DNA of 64,000 nucleotides from CAZTHK01 sp964613215 (GTDB lineage Bacteria; Krumholzibacteriota; Krumholzibacteriia; Krumholzibacteriales; CAZTHK01): contig CAZTHK010000013.1 of NCBI GenBank assembly GCA_964613215.1, positions 56,109 through 120,108 of the forward strand, written 5' to 3'. Numbering within the stretch: position 1 is the stretch's first letter; each line of letters opens with the position of its first letter. Below, in pieces: positions 1-9,079 of the stretch. The translations under genes and the position numbers were made by a program. The notes beneath the pieces were generated by a model. It was not told the origin of the DNA. It saw only the letters and a program-made list of their open reading frames with translations, and did not search any database.

Positions 1-327
1 TGATGGTGGCATCCACCGGTCCGGGCGGAACTGATATATGTACCCGTTCCGGACAAGAAGGGCCGGCTTAAGATTCTGCAGATACACACCAGGGATATGC
101 CGCTGGAGGAGTATGTCGACCGTGAATCAATTGCGGACCGGACCGAACGGTACACCGGTGCGGATCTGGAGAATCTGGTACGGAAGGCCGGACTGGAGGC
201 TCTCAGAAATGACCCTGATGCCGATACCGTCCCCATGGCCTTCTTCGAAGATTCCCTCAGGGACACCCGGCCCAGTGTAACTCCTGAGATTTTTATGAAT
301 AATAATGGCAGGGTGTCCGGGAACTAA
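1..327 (+). pseudogene. C-terminal remnant of a Cdc48/VCP-like AAA+ ATPase
   Basis: The reading frame ending at 327 gives ELIYVPVPDKKGRLKIL, then a YTGADLENLVRKAG helix: the end of the last AAA module and its lid in Cdc48-type unfoldases, which thread proteins out of complexes. The same frame begins with TGA at position 1, while the typical preceding AAA strand (MVAST) is read at position 3 in another frame, and the expected RPGR arginine-finger segment between them is missing. So the gene looks broken by a small deletion or frameshift, not only cut by the window edge. The ATG at 97 lies inside the conserved domain and is not a real start. Assembly error is the alternative. Confidence 0.6.
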
Positions 328-476
328 AGCTGATATTGCTTGCCGGAAAACAAGAGGGAGCCCTGGGCCAGAGGCAGTGTTTGGCGGGATGGCATACCAT
401 TTCACTACCTTAATTGTAGATGTTCGGGCTCCCTCCGGGGTTCTGCCGGAATATATATTCCCCTCCGGCTGTTAAT

Positions 477-926
477 CTATTTTAACTCTATCTTGTTTTT
501 TTCCCTCTTCTTATGCTCCTTCTTGGGAAGCTTGACCTCCAGCAGTCCGTCCTTGAGCCGGGCATCCACATTTTCCTCGTCTACTTCTGCGGGCAGGCGG
601 AAGACCCGTCCGAACGAGCCGTAACTGCGTTCGCAGCAGTAGTAGTTTTCTTCCTCTTCTTCCTTTTCCCTCTTCATCTCGCCGGTGACCTTAAGGGTGC
701 TTCCCTCTACCGGGATGTGGGTATCCTCCTTCTTCACTCCGGGCAATTCAGCACTGAGAAGAAAGTGATCCTTCTTATCCACCAGATCGGCTGCAGGTAT
801 CCAGTCCACATCCGGCTGCAGTTCCCTGGTCATCCATCTGATGGGGAAGAATTCCGGGAACAGCCTGTCCAGAAACTCTTCTGTCCTGGAAAGCCCCCTT
901 CCCGGTCTATGTCTTATCAATGCCAT
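477..926 (-). CDS. hsp20: Hsp20 small heat shock protein
   Basis: A 149-residue ATP-independent holdase that binds unfolding proteins in the cytoplasm. The alpha-crystallin domain covers about residues 45-140, with the LSAELPGV strand, a charged KREKEEEEEN loop and the closing DGLLEVKLPK motif. A lysine-rich tail follows. I chose the ATG at 926 because an AAAGGGATG-like ribosome site sits just upstream; an in-frame ATG 33 bases earlier lacks one. The upstream region shows no CIRCE operator. Length and motifs are ordinary for the family. Confidence 0.93.
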   Translation of the reverse strand: MALIRHRPGRGLSRTEEFLDRLFPEFFPIRWMTRELQPDVDWIPAADLVDKKDHFLLSAELPGVKKEDTHIPVEGSTLKVTGEMKREKEEEEENYYCCERSYGSFGRVFRLPAEVDEENVDARLKDGLLEVKLPKKEHKKREKNKIELK

Positions 927-1287
927 AGATATCACATCCCTTTCTCCATTGTTAATCAATCCGGATTACCATCCGGAGATCCGGCCGGATTCCAGCAGGA
1001 GTTCTGTGGGAAATCCAGCCGCAATCCGGTTCTTGAATGCATTCTTACACCTTTGCAGGATTGGTTAAAGTGGCTGATTCTTTAATATTCTGACTTTATT
1101 CCACGCCGTGGGAGGTCGCCGTAATGGTAAAACGGTTGGGAGTGGCCGAGCATAGCTTTCAGGCAGGCATTTAACCGCCCGGGTGAAGAATGAGGTCAGG
1201 ATAATGTGGATTGAGACGGTGTTTGCTGCCTCTTCGCTGGTGTAGAATGACGGTAAATGAATTTTGTATCAGCGGGGGAGGAGAGAT
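927..1287. other. Divergent intergenic region between hsp20 and ldh
   Basis: About 360 bases without a supported gene. It must hold the promoters for hsp20 (leftward) and ldh (rightward). The only clear signal is the GGAGGAG ribosome site just before 1288. No repeat or strong hairpin was seen. Confidence 0.5.
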
Positions 1288-2241
1288 ATGCAGGATCAGG
1301 GAAGGCCGAAGGTTTCAGTGATAGGTGTTGGGGCAGTGGGGGGAACCTATGCGTTCAGTCTGATGAACAGCGGTATGGCCAGAGAGATTGTACTGGTGGA
1401 CAGGGACAGGGCCAAAGCCGAGAGCCAGAGCATGGACCTGAATCACTGTCTCAGTTTCACCAATCCGGTCAACATTCATTCCGGGGATTTCAGCGATTGC
1501 AGGGGATCCGACCTGGTGGTAATAACCGCCGGGACTTCTCAGAAACCCGGTCAGACCAGGCTCGACCTGGTGCAGAAAAATACCGCTATATTCAGGGATA
1601 TTATACCGAAGATTGTAGAACATTCCCCTGACAGCATCATACTGGTGGTGACTAATCCTGTGGATGTTCTGACCTACGTTACCCTCAGAATCTCCGGATT
1701 TGATTGCAGCAGGGTTATGGGTTCGGGGACGGTTCTGGACACCTCCAGATTCCGTTATATGATAGCACTGCGGTGCAAGGTGGATGTGAGAAATGTACAT
1801 GCCTATATGATCGGGGAGCATGGTGACACCGAACTCCCGGTATGGAGCATGGCCAATATAGGAGGGGTAAAACTGGAGAAGTACTGTCCCCTTTGCGGGG
1901 AAGGATGCCGCTACCGTCTGGAGATGGAAGAGATTCTGGATGAAGTAAGAAATTCGGCTTACAAGATAGTGGAGGCCAAGGGGTCCACCTCATATGCGGT
2001 TGCCCTCTCCATGCTGAAGATAACCTCTGCCATACTGCGGGATGAAAACTCGTTGCTATGTGTGTCCTCCATGATGGAGGAACAGTACGGGGTCAGTGAG
2101 GTATGCCTGGGTATGCCCTCGGTGGTCAATAGATCGGGGGTGGGCCAGACACTCCATCTGGGACTGAATGATAAGGAACGGGAGCTGTTCGATAAATCCG
2201 CCCGGACCATCAGGGATGTGATAGATTCCCTGGAATTCTGA
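1288..2241 (+). CDS. ldh: L-lactate dehydrogenase
   Basis: Reduces pyruvate to L-lactate with NADH in the cytoplasm, regenerating NAD+ in fermentation. 317 residues. The Rossmann motif GVGAVGGTYA opens the protein. The substrate loop reads TSQKPGQTRLDL; glutamine at the specificity position, where malate dehydrogenases have arginine, supports lactate over malate. The catalytic histidine is in GEHGDTE, and the Asp/Arg pair is in LDTSRFR. A GGAGGAG ribosome site precedes the ATG at 1288, so a longer in-frame start at 1264 is less likely. A CPLCGEGC cluster near residue 200 is unusual for the family and could be an extra metal or redox site (inference). Confidence 0.92.
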   Translation: MQDQGRPKVSVIGVGAVGGTYAFSLMNSGMAREIVLVDRDRAKAESQSMDLNHCLSFTNPVNIHSGDFSDCRGSDLVVITAGTSQKPGQTRLDLVQKNTAIFRDIIPKIVEHSPDSIILVVTNPVDVLTYVTLRISGFDCSRVMGSGTVLDTSRFRYMIALRCKVDVRNVHAYMIGEHGDTELPVWSMANIGGVKLEKYCPLCGEGCRYRLEMEEILDEVRNSAYKIVEAKGSTSYAVALSMLKITSAILRDENSLLCVSSMMEEQYGVSEVCLGMPSVVNRSGVGQTLHLGLNDKERELFDKSARTIRDVIDSLEF

Positions 2242-2437
2242 GTCTGCTGATGGGGGATCCGGATTTACTCTCCTGATGAAGGCATAAGACCACTGGTATT
2301 AAGGCTGTTTGGGAGGATTGAGAGTGATGATGATTTTTTGCCCTGCCCGGCGGTATACAGTCAGCATAACACCGGATCTGGAGATTGAATGAATATCCGC
2401 CCTGCGAAAAGCTTTTTAGAAATGGATAGGAACCATC

Positions 2438-3508
2438 ATGGAGGTGAGCCGTGATCCTTCCTATTTCCCCTATCGCTACGGACACGCCATATGGAGTTTT
2501 ATAACCGCCCGCTGGGGTGACCGGGTAATTGATGAACTGTCTGGACAGTGGAAAAACAGAGCGGATTACCATCGACCGGTTTGCCCGGCTTCAGCCCGCC
2601 TGGTCTCCGGATGTAAGAACCATAGCCCTGGTAACAGACAGATCTGAATCGACCGATATGGAAGAGCTGGATTTTGGCCCGGTGGTTATCGGCCTGATGG
2701 ACCTGGACACTGAAGAGACGGATGTTATTTCAATGCCCGGCGCCTCCAAACATATCAACCCCCGGTTCTCTCCGGACGGAGAATATATCTACATGGTTGC
2801 CGACCCGGAGGGGTTCAGCGACATATTCCGGTACAGTCTGAATGAACAGAAGTTTTCCCGTATTGCCAGCATAGCCACCGGCATATCCGGGCTGACCGGT
2901 CTCTCCCCCGCCCTCACCGTGGCCGGTGAGACCGGCGATCTCTTCTTCAACGTATTTTATGATATGGAATACCGGGTTCATTCCATGGCTTCAGAAGAGG
3001 TGGGGAAGGTAGCAGAAAACCTGGATCTCGAGTATGATCTGAAGGAGGATAGCGGTTTTACTCCCCAAACGGCGGGGAGTGTTACGGTGGAACGTTATCT
3101 GGAGAAAACGGATGCCACCCTCCCCCGGAGCCCCGGTTTCGACAGAAGCGATTACCATCCCAGCCTGAAGCTGGTGTATGCGGGTATGACCTCGGTGGGG
3201 ATTGCCGCAGACCGGTTCGGTTCATCCGTGCCGGGGGGGACATCATTCCTGTTCAGTGATATGCTGGGGGATTACAATTTGGGGTTACTGCTTATGCATC
3301 CGGATCCATAGAGGATATGGGATGGGAGGTTTTCTATCAGAGTCTCAAACACCGGTATAACTGGGGAGGATTGGCGGGGCATCTCTCCTATCGCTCCGTA
3401 AGTACTTATAGCCGGGTTGATACTGTGGAGGTGAACGGGGATAGAGTTCAGGCCCGGGAGTACAATCTGGTTACCACCCGCCAATTTCCCGGGATGCCCG
3501 GCCGTTCA
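2438..3508 (+). pseudogene. Decayed PD40/WD40-propeller outer-membrane protein gene
   Basis: Pieces of one large secreted protein family lie in order but in different frames. First comes a fragment with YFPYRYGHAIWSFI and WGDRV (peptidase-like linker), then propeller blades with AWSPDVRTIALVTDRS and NPRFSPDGEYIYMVAD, then after a frame change near 3285 a beta-barrel part (ASGSIEDMGWEVFYQSLKHR). A tag stop lies upstream of 2438 in frame, the N-terminal domain is absent, several blades are missing near 2540, and the end runs into the convergent acetyltransferase gene. Intact relatives are usually around 1000 residues. This is a remnant and unlikely to be made. Confidence 0.8.
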
Positions 3509-3520
3509 GTGGATGGGCCC

Positions 3521-4096
3521 TTACGGCCGGAGTTCGATGATCTTCTCCAGCAGAACCTGGTCGGTTCCGGAGCCGTAGTAATCCACCATGGCCTTCTGGC
3601 CGTGCTTTTCTATCGTATGGCCATCGCTGATGTTACTGAAACCGCATTTGAGGAATAGTTTCCAGGAGGCGATATTATCTATTTCGGCGGTTACCCGCAT
3701 CATTTCTGCTCCGCTCTCCAGCGCCTTGTCAAGCAGGGCATGGACCAGTTTAACTGCCAGGCCGGTGCCCCGGAATTCCTTCAATACCCCTATCTGCCAG
3801 AGGAAGAATATCCGGGGGTTCCTCTGGGACTTGAATCCCAGCACGTATCCGGCCAGCCGGTCGCCGTGCCGGTATATGAATATGGAATCCCCGAAATATT
3901 CCTGCATGATCTTGTAGAAATGGACCGGGTGTTGAACCAGCCCCCTGCACCTGCCTGCCAGTTCATGGATTAACCTGTAGTCAGATCCGAAGGGGTTCTC
4001 CGGTTCTCCAGGTATTCTTCGGTTAGTTCTTTTGATCCTATATCCTTTCTGTAGGTGAGTCCTCCGCCTTTGAATTTGTCCAGGCCCTCTTCGCAA
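3521..4096 (-). CDS. GNAT acetyltransferase, EctA-like
   Basis: Acetyl-CoA-dependent N-acetyltransferase. The core from about residue 43 resembles diaminobutyrate acetyltransferase (EctA): FFLWQIGVLKEFRGTGLAVK is the acetyl-CoA pyrophosphate loop, followed by NIASWKLFLKCGF. No ectB or ectC is nearby, so the substrate is unknown. The start is a problem. The only standard in-frame start before the domain is ATG 4096, which overlaps the end of purD by about 127 bases and gives an arginine-rich leader unlike the family. Translation may be coupled to purD, may use a non-standard start near 3990, or the start may have been lost. Confidence 0.75.
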   Translation of the reverse strand: MRRGPGQIQRRRTHLQKGYRIKRTNRRIPGEPENPFGSDYRLIHELAGRCRGLVQHPVHFYKIMQEYFGDSIFIYRHGDRLAGYVLGFKSQRNPRIFFLWQIGVLKEFRGTGLAVKLVHALLDKALESGAEMMRVTAEIDNIASWKLFLKCGFSNISDGHTIEKHGQKAMVDYYGSGTDQVLLEKIIELRP

Positions 4097-5304
4097 ATTG
4101 TTCTTGCCCGGGGAACGGTATCTCCGATGCCGGTGACTGCAAATGTTCTGGGACTGGGCTGATATACTCCCTCTTCCACCTCGAAGCAGGACTGGAACAT
4201 CTGCCTGTTTTCAGTTTCGATCTCACCGGGATCGAATTCCACCCGCACATTTTCAGCAGGAGTGGGAAAACCGGGAGGAACCAGATATTTGCATACCGTG
4301 GCCTTCGACTGGAATTCTATATCCAGTTCATCCAGGCGCTGCTCCGATATGGCTGCCAGTATATCGCTCATGGGGGTCTCGAGTATGGGTACGATATTCA
4401 GTATCTCGGAATCTCCCGCTCTAACATTGTATTCCAGCAGCATCAACCCATTCTCCGTCAGCATGAACTGACCGGAAAGTATCCCCTTGTACTCCTCATT
4501 GTATTCTTCTCTCAGTATATCTATGGTCTTCTGCATCAGGTCGAGGGCCTGCTGAAAAAGCTTCCTGTTCAGGAAGGGAAGCAGGTGATCGCTGTCGCTG
4601 TAGGAACCCATCCCGGGTGTATTCAGTCCCTGATTGCCCTCTTCCAGAAGCTTATAGTCCCTGGTCAGGGGCATGGGGACAACACTTCTGCCGTCGATGA
4701 ACGCCTGAAGGGTGAATTCCTCCCCCTCGATTTTTTGCTCGATCAGCAGATAGGGCAATCCTCCTATATTGTCTTCGAAGATTTCCCTGGTGTAATCCTT
4801 TGCTTCCTGCTTGCTGTGCAGCTGTATTCCCATCACCTTTACTCCGTCTCCTTCGGTTACCCCGGCCGGTTTTACTGCAAAGTCCCGGTCGGTATTATCT
4901 ATACAGTCCAGGGCTCCCTTGAGGTCGTGGAAGGAGCGGAAATCCGGAGTCATGTTGAGCCCGTGCCGCCTCATGAAGTTCCTTACAAAGAGTTTGTCCG
5001 ATTCCAGCCTGGAACAGAATTGACTGGGTCCAACAGAAGGTATCCCCTCCTCCTCCAGAAGATCGGTTGTTCCCCTCTTAAGGGTCATCTCCGGGCTTAC
5101 GAATACCAGATCGGCTCCGATTTTTCGGGCGTAGTCCAGAATCTGGTATTTGTCCTTGAGATTACCTATCTGAAACCCGGTGGAGATTTCTGCGATTCCG
5201 GGATTCTTCTTGTCCATGAATGAATACAGCTCCACCCCCTCGCTGGCCAGAGACTTTCCTATGGCGTGGGCTTTCCCCCATCTTCCTGCAATTAATATTT
5301 TCAT
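3970..5304 (-). CDS. purD: Phosphoribosylamine-glycine ligase (GAR synthetase)
   Basis: Second step of purine synthesis: joins glycine to 5-phosphoribosylamine using ATP. 444 residues, close to the usual 420-430. It has the N-terminal GRWGKAHAIG nucleotide loop, an ATP-grasp domain (AVKPAGVTEGDGV, then LIEQKIEGEEFTLQAFIDG) and the GQFMLTENGLMLLEYNVRAGDSE metal-site region, here split by the usual spacing. The C-terminal domain ends GGLTYRKDIG, as in other PurD proteins. An AGGAGGT site precedes the ATG. No other pur genes are in the window. The acetyltransferase gene follows with overlap. Confidence 0.92.
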   Translation of the reverse strand: MKILIAGRWGKAHAIGKSLASEGVELYSFMDKKNPGIAEISTGFQIGNLKDKYQILDYARKIGADLVFVSPEMTLKRGTTDLLEEEGIPSVGPSQFCSRLESDKLFVRNFMRRHGLNMTPDFRSFHDLKGALDCIDNTDRDFAVKPAGVTEGDGVKVMGIQLHSKQEAKDYTREIFEDNIGGLPYLLIEQKIEGEEFTLQAFIDGRSVVPMPLTRDYKLLEEGNQGLNTPGMGSYSDSDHLLPFLNRKLFQQALDLMQKTIDILREEYNEEYKGILSGQFMLTENGLMLLEYNVRAGDSEILNIVPILETPMSDILAAISEQRLDELDIEFQSKATVCKYLVPPGFPTPAENVRVEFDPGEIETENRQMFQSCFEVEEGVYQPSPRTFAVTGIGDTVPRARTICEEGLDKFKGGGLTYRKDIGSKELTEEYLENRRTPSDLTTG

Positions 5305-5442
5305 CTCAGTGACCTCCTTCTATGGTTATCAGCCGGCCGCAAAATTACAGCTCCATCCCTTGTGTTGGGGAATAATCGAATTTTCACCGGCGGGCTATTT
5401 CTGATGATTTTGAAATATCCGGTAAATTTCCGGGTATCAACT

Positions 5443-6099
5443 TTATTTCCCCCCTCCTTTCCGGCTGACCCGTTGGGTCTCTTCCGATCCGGCCATAATA
5501 TCCAGCACCTCCCGGTCCGGCACGTCGTACCACTTCTGATAGACCTGGGCTACCGCCCGGAAACCCGGGGGAGTCTCCAGTATCACTGCATCATCCGCCA
5601 TTTTTTCCAGCTTGCCGGCCACCCCGGGGCCGGCTACCGGGGCGGCTACAACTATCTTGCCCGCTTTTCTCTTCCGGCAGAGGGCCAGTGCCGCCCTCAT
5701 GGTAGAACCCATGGCCACACCGTCGTCCACCAGGATGACGGTTCTACCCTCTATTTCAGGCAGGGGCTCTCCCCCTCTCAGTACCTCCACTCTCCTTCGG
5801 ATCTCATCTTTCTGTTCCTGTATGATACGGTTAATATCTTCTCCGGAAGGATACCCGGCCGAACTCAGAATGACCGGATCTCCATCTTCTGCAACAGCTC
5901 CGAACCCGGATTCGGGGTTATGAGGATAGGGGAGTTTCCTGCAGATAATCAGCGTAAAATCGGATTCCAGGTGAAGAGCTACATGGTACCCCACCTCCAC
6001 GCCACCTCTGGGAATGGCCAGTACAATGGGATTCTCTCCCCTGTAATTTTCCAGAGACCGGGCCAGTTTTTTTCCTGCATCTTTTCTGTCTTTGAACAT
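5443..6099 (-). CDS. Phosphoribosyltransferase-family protein
   Basis: 218 residues with a type I PRTase fold. The PRPP loop VILVDDGVAMGSTMRAA lies at about residues 121-137, and an IPRGGVEVG segment sits near residue 30. Proteins of this kind are often annotated as predicted phosphoribosyltransferases and sometimes occur with stress or dienelactone-hydrolase genes; their substrate is unknown. It lies 138 bases upstream of purD on the same strand, so a purine link is possible but unproven. The ribosome site is weak (AGGGTGA). Confidence 0.82.
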   Translation of the reverse strand: MFKDRKDAGKKLARSLENYRGENPIVLAIPRGGVEVGYHVALHLESDFTLIICRKLPYPHNPESGFGAVAEDGDPVILSSAGYPSGEDINRIIQEQKDEIRRRVEVLRGGEPLPEIEGRTVILVDDGVAMGSTMRAALALCRKRKAGKIVVAAPVAGPGVAGKLEKMADDAVILETPPGFRAVAQVYQKWYDVPDREVLDIMAGSEETQRVSRKGGGK

Positions 6100-6304
6100 A
6101 GCTTCACCCTGATGAAAAAATCATCTGGATATTCTCTAATCTAACCGTTATAGCTGGTGTTGACTTGCATCGTTAATATGTTAACCTGTTGAAGGACAGA
6201 GAGTAAATCGGCCTTATCCACTTTTCGCTGACCCTTTTCCACCCATTTTGCCTGCCTCAGCCGGGTGCAGAGGTTTTCTGAAACCCTTTTTCAGCCCCCT
6301 TTGA

Positions 6305-6531
6305 TCAGCCGGAATAGCGAATCCGGTATACCGCTCCCCTCTGTCATCAGACACCAGTATAATACCGCCGGGCAGGAAGAGTATGTCTACCGGCCTGCCC
6401 CGGGCTCTGCCGCCGTTGAGTCATCCACCGGCGAAGACTTCCGGTTGTTCCGGTTCCCCTTCCTACACAGGGATCCTTGCCACCCGGCACCCTATCGGTA
6501 CCGTCCTGTTCCATGAACCGTGTTCTGCTAT
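6305..6531 (-). pseudogene. C-terminal remnant of a PQQ-type sugar (sorbosone/glucose) dehydrogenase
   Basis: Reading leftward from 6531 gives IAEHGSWNRTVPIG, then after a stop and frame change EPEQPEVFAGG, a TGA where tryptophan is expected, LNGGRARGRPVDILFLPGG and LVSDD, and after one more frame change AVYRIRYSG with a stop at 6305. These are the successive closing motifs of secreted sorbosone/glucose dehydrogenase propellers. The whole N-terminal part is absent and AT-rich promoter DNA follows. With a nonsense codon and at least two frameshifts it cannot be functional. Confidence 0.82.
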
Positions 6532-6596
6532 AAAAATGGTTAATGTTTTTATGAATTATATGGATTAGTATTTTTCCGGCTAATGTTAAAAAAAGA

Positions 6597-6626
6597 TTGG
6601 AAAGTTGGTTCACCATACTTTATACT
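6597..6626 (+). promoter_or_regulatory. Possible sigma-70 promoter of the response-regulator operon
   Basis: TTGGAA, an 18-base spacer and TATACT, about 40 bases before the ATG at 6666 and its AGGGGGAGTGA ribosome site. The match is moderate and position is sensible. Confidence 0.45.
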
Positions 6627-6665
6627 GACTTATATCTACTTTGGAAATCTAATCAGGGGGAGTGA

Positions 6666-7457
6666 ATGTCTTATAACATACTTCTGGTCGATGACGATCC
6701 CGAATTCAGGGAAGAAATGGATGCTTTTCTGGAAGATTATCATATCGTACATGCTGGAACGGGTGATGAAGCCCTGGAGATTCTGGACCAGCCCAATGAG
6801 GTAGACCTGGTAATTCTGGACGTCAGAATGCCGGGACGGAAGGGGACCGAGATTCTTACCGAGATCAAACGGCGTCAGCCCGAACTGGGTGTTATCATGC
6901 TGACCGCATACAGCTCCAAGAATGTAGCCATAGCCTCCCTGAAGGGAGATGCGGACGACTATATCGAAAAACCGGTGGATATCGAAAAGATGGAAAGGAG
7001 TATTCACAGTCTTCTTCACGGGGAGGGGGGCGGCAGAGAGGATTTTGCCCCCGATTCAGAGGGTAAGATCGAGAGGGTAAAGGAATTTCTGGAGAGAAAC
7101 TACGACAAGAGGGTGAGTCTGGAGGATGTGGCGGAGCTGGTATATCTGAGCCCTAAATACCTCAGCAGATTGTTCAAGGAGGTAACCGGGATAGGTTTCA
7201 ACCAGTACCGGCTGGCGAGAAAAATGGAAAAGGCCAGAGAGATACTCACCGAAACAGGTCTAACTGTTAATGAGATATCATACCGGCTGGGTTACCGGAA
7301 TATGGAATCGTTTATCCGGATGTTCAAGAAACTTATCGGACTGACGCCTACCCAATACCGGGAATCACAGTCTGAGCATGCGCCAGATTCGAAGAAAAAA
7401 GCCGGTGAGGAAGAAGTTACCGGAAAATTGTCTCCCCCGGGCGGAGTGGAAACCTGA
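6666..7457 (+). CDS. Response regulator with AraC-type DNA-binding domain
   Basis: 263 residues. The receiver domain (about 1-120) has the acidic pocket VDDD, the phosphoacceptor Asp52 in LVILDVRMPG and the KPVD lysine. An AraC/XylS double helix-turn-helix follows at about 135-240 (SLEDVAELVYLSPKYLSRLF, then VNEISYRLGYRNMESFIRMF). This makes it a DNA-binding output protein, similar in layout to YesN-type regulators. It shares one base with the next gene (TGATG), so it is translated with the kinase as an operon. Targets are unknown. A short charged tail follows the DNA-binding domain. Confidence 0.9.
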   Translation: MSYNILLVDDDPEFREEMDAFLEDYHIVHAGTGDEALEILDQPNEVDLVILDVRMPGRKGTEILTEIKRRQPELGVIMLTAYSSKNVAIASLKGDADDYIEKPVDIEKMERSIHSLLHGEGGGREDFAPDSEGKIERVKEFLERNYDKRVSLEDVAELVYLSPKYLSRLFKEVTGIGFNQYRLARKMEKAREILTETGLTVNEISYRLGYRNMESFIRMFKKLIGLTPTQYRESQSEHAPDSKKKAGEEEVTGKLSPPGGVET

Positions 7458-9079
7458 TGAGTAATAAGGATTCTGGTAAAATCAGAAAAGCCGGGGGTCC
7501 GGGACCGGCCTCCGGAAATTTACAGGACAGTTACGGATCTGACAATATTGTAGAACTCCTGGATCAATACTCCCACGAACTTATTACCTCCCTTCCGGAA
7601 CCATTCCTGATTTACGACCGCGAGATGAAGGTGGTATACGCCAACAGCCTGGCCGTTGAAGCTATGGCATTCGATCCCACCGGCATGTCCCGGGAGGAGA
7701 TAGGGAAGAAGCTGGATCTTCAGGTGGTCAGCGGATCCGGAACAGAACAGGACAGGCCGGTTCCGGAATATGTCCTGCAGGGGGAGATTGTAAGGAATGT
7801 CTATTACCGCTTTAGAAACCCTGCAGGTGAACTGCATATAGCTCTGGGATCGTTTTCCCCCCTCTCATACCAGGGGGAGGTAATCGGAGTGGTCTCCACC
7901 TGGCATGATATAACAGAGCAGGTGCAGAGGGAGCAGTTTTGTATATATGCCAAGGAGGAGGTGGAGGATAAACTCAGGGAGAGAACAGCCGAGCTGGTTC
8001 AATCAGAAAAAGTTCTCAGGAAGATATTTTCCAACAGGCACATGGGGATTGCGGTAATGGACAGGGAATTTAACTATATCCGGATAAACGGCACCTTTGC
8101 CAGGGCTGTTGACATGCCGCCTCCTTTTATTACCGGCAGAAACCATTTTGAGCTTTTTCCGGATGAAGATATCGAATGGATATTCGGGAAGGTACTCCGG
8201 GAGGGCCATTCCTACTTTGCCATGGGAAAGATTCAGCTGTTCGAGAATAAGCAGGCGGGAAGCAAATCCTGCTTCGACTGGAGTATTCATCCTGTAGTTG
8301 GAGAATCCGGTGAGATTAGCACCCTCATGCTGATGCTGGTTGATACCAGCAGGCGGATGAGGGCGGAGGAGGGGCTGAGGGATGCCCGGATGAGGCTGGA
8401 ACACTCCGGCAGGCTCAGCGATATCGGCTCGCTGGCCGCTACGGTGGCGCATGAGCTGCGTAATCCCCTGGGAGTGATAAGGACCGCCACATTCAATCTC
8501 AGGCGCAAGAATGACAATCAGGCGCTGGTACGCCACATTGATAATATCGACAAGAAGATCGAAGAGAGTGTAGAGATTATAAACAATTTGCTTTACTATT
8601 CCAGGATGCAGGCTCCCGACCTGAAAAGGGTGAGGCTATCCAGTGTTATCAACGACAGTATAAGCTCGGTCAGGAATCGCTTCCGGAAACGGAGGGTGAA
8701 GATATCCAGGGACCTGGCTCAGATGAGGGGACGGAGCCTCCGGGCAGATCCCGCCCAGCTGGGGGAGGTATTTACCAATATACTGAACAATGCAGTGCAG
8801 GCTATAGAGGGGAGGGGCAGGATTTATGTCTCAGCCTCCGTTGATAATGGAAGGGTGGAGATAGATATTGCGGATAACGGGAAGGGGATAGATAAGGATG
8901 ATCTGGAAAAGGTATTCGATCCCTTCTTTACCCGGCGGGCCAGGGGGACCGGACTGGGTCTGGCAATATGCCGTGAGCTGGTTGAGCTTAACGGCGGAAG
9001 TATATGGATTGAGAGTGAACAGGGGAGGGGCACCACTGTGTCGGTGCAACTTCCCCTGGAAGGGAAGAAATATGAATAG
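7457..9079 (+). CDS. PAS-domain sensor histidine kinase
   Basis: 540 residues, with no membrane segment seen, so probably cytoplasmic. Two PAS-like sensor domains (about 35-155 and 190-300) are joined by a coiled linker. The HisKA domain has VAHELRNPLG with the phosphorylated His332. The ATPase domain has NILNNAVQAI (N box), IADNGKGID (G1) and GTGLGLAI (G2). It is sandwiched between two response regulators in one operon, overlapping both genes, so it probably phosphorylates one or both. The signal is unknown. Confidence 0.92.
   Translation: MSNKDSGKIRKAGGPGPASGNLQDSYGSDNIVELLDQYSHELITSLPEPFLIYDREMKVVYANSLAVEAMAFDPTGMSREEIGKKLDLQVVSGSGTEQDRPVPEYVLQGEIVRNVYYRFRNPAGELHIALGSFSPLSYQGEVIGVVSTWHDITEQVQREQFCIYAKEEVEDKLRERTAELVQSEKVLRKIFSNRHMGIAVMDREFNYIRINGTFARAVDMPPPFITGRNHFELFPDEDIEWIFGKVLREGHSYFAMGKIQLFENKQAGSKSCFDWSIHPVVGESGEISTLMLMLVDTSRRMRAEEGLRDARMRLEHSGRLSDIGSLAATVAHELRNPLGVIRTATFNLRRKNDNQALVRHIDNIDKKIEESVEIINNLLYYSRMQAPDLKRVRLSSVINDSISSVRNRFRKRRVKISRDLAQMRGRSLRADPAQLGEVFTNILNNAVQAIEGRGRIYVSASVDNGRVEIDIADNGKGIDKDDLEKVFDPFFTRRARGTGLGLAICRELVELNGGSIWIESEQGRGTTVSVQLPLEGKKYE

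Noticed and set aside
1288..2241. Malate dehydrogenase instead of lactate dehydrogenase
   Set aside because: The specificity-loop residue is glutamine (SQKPGQTR), where malate enzymes have arginine.
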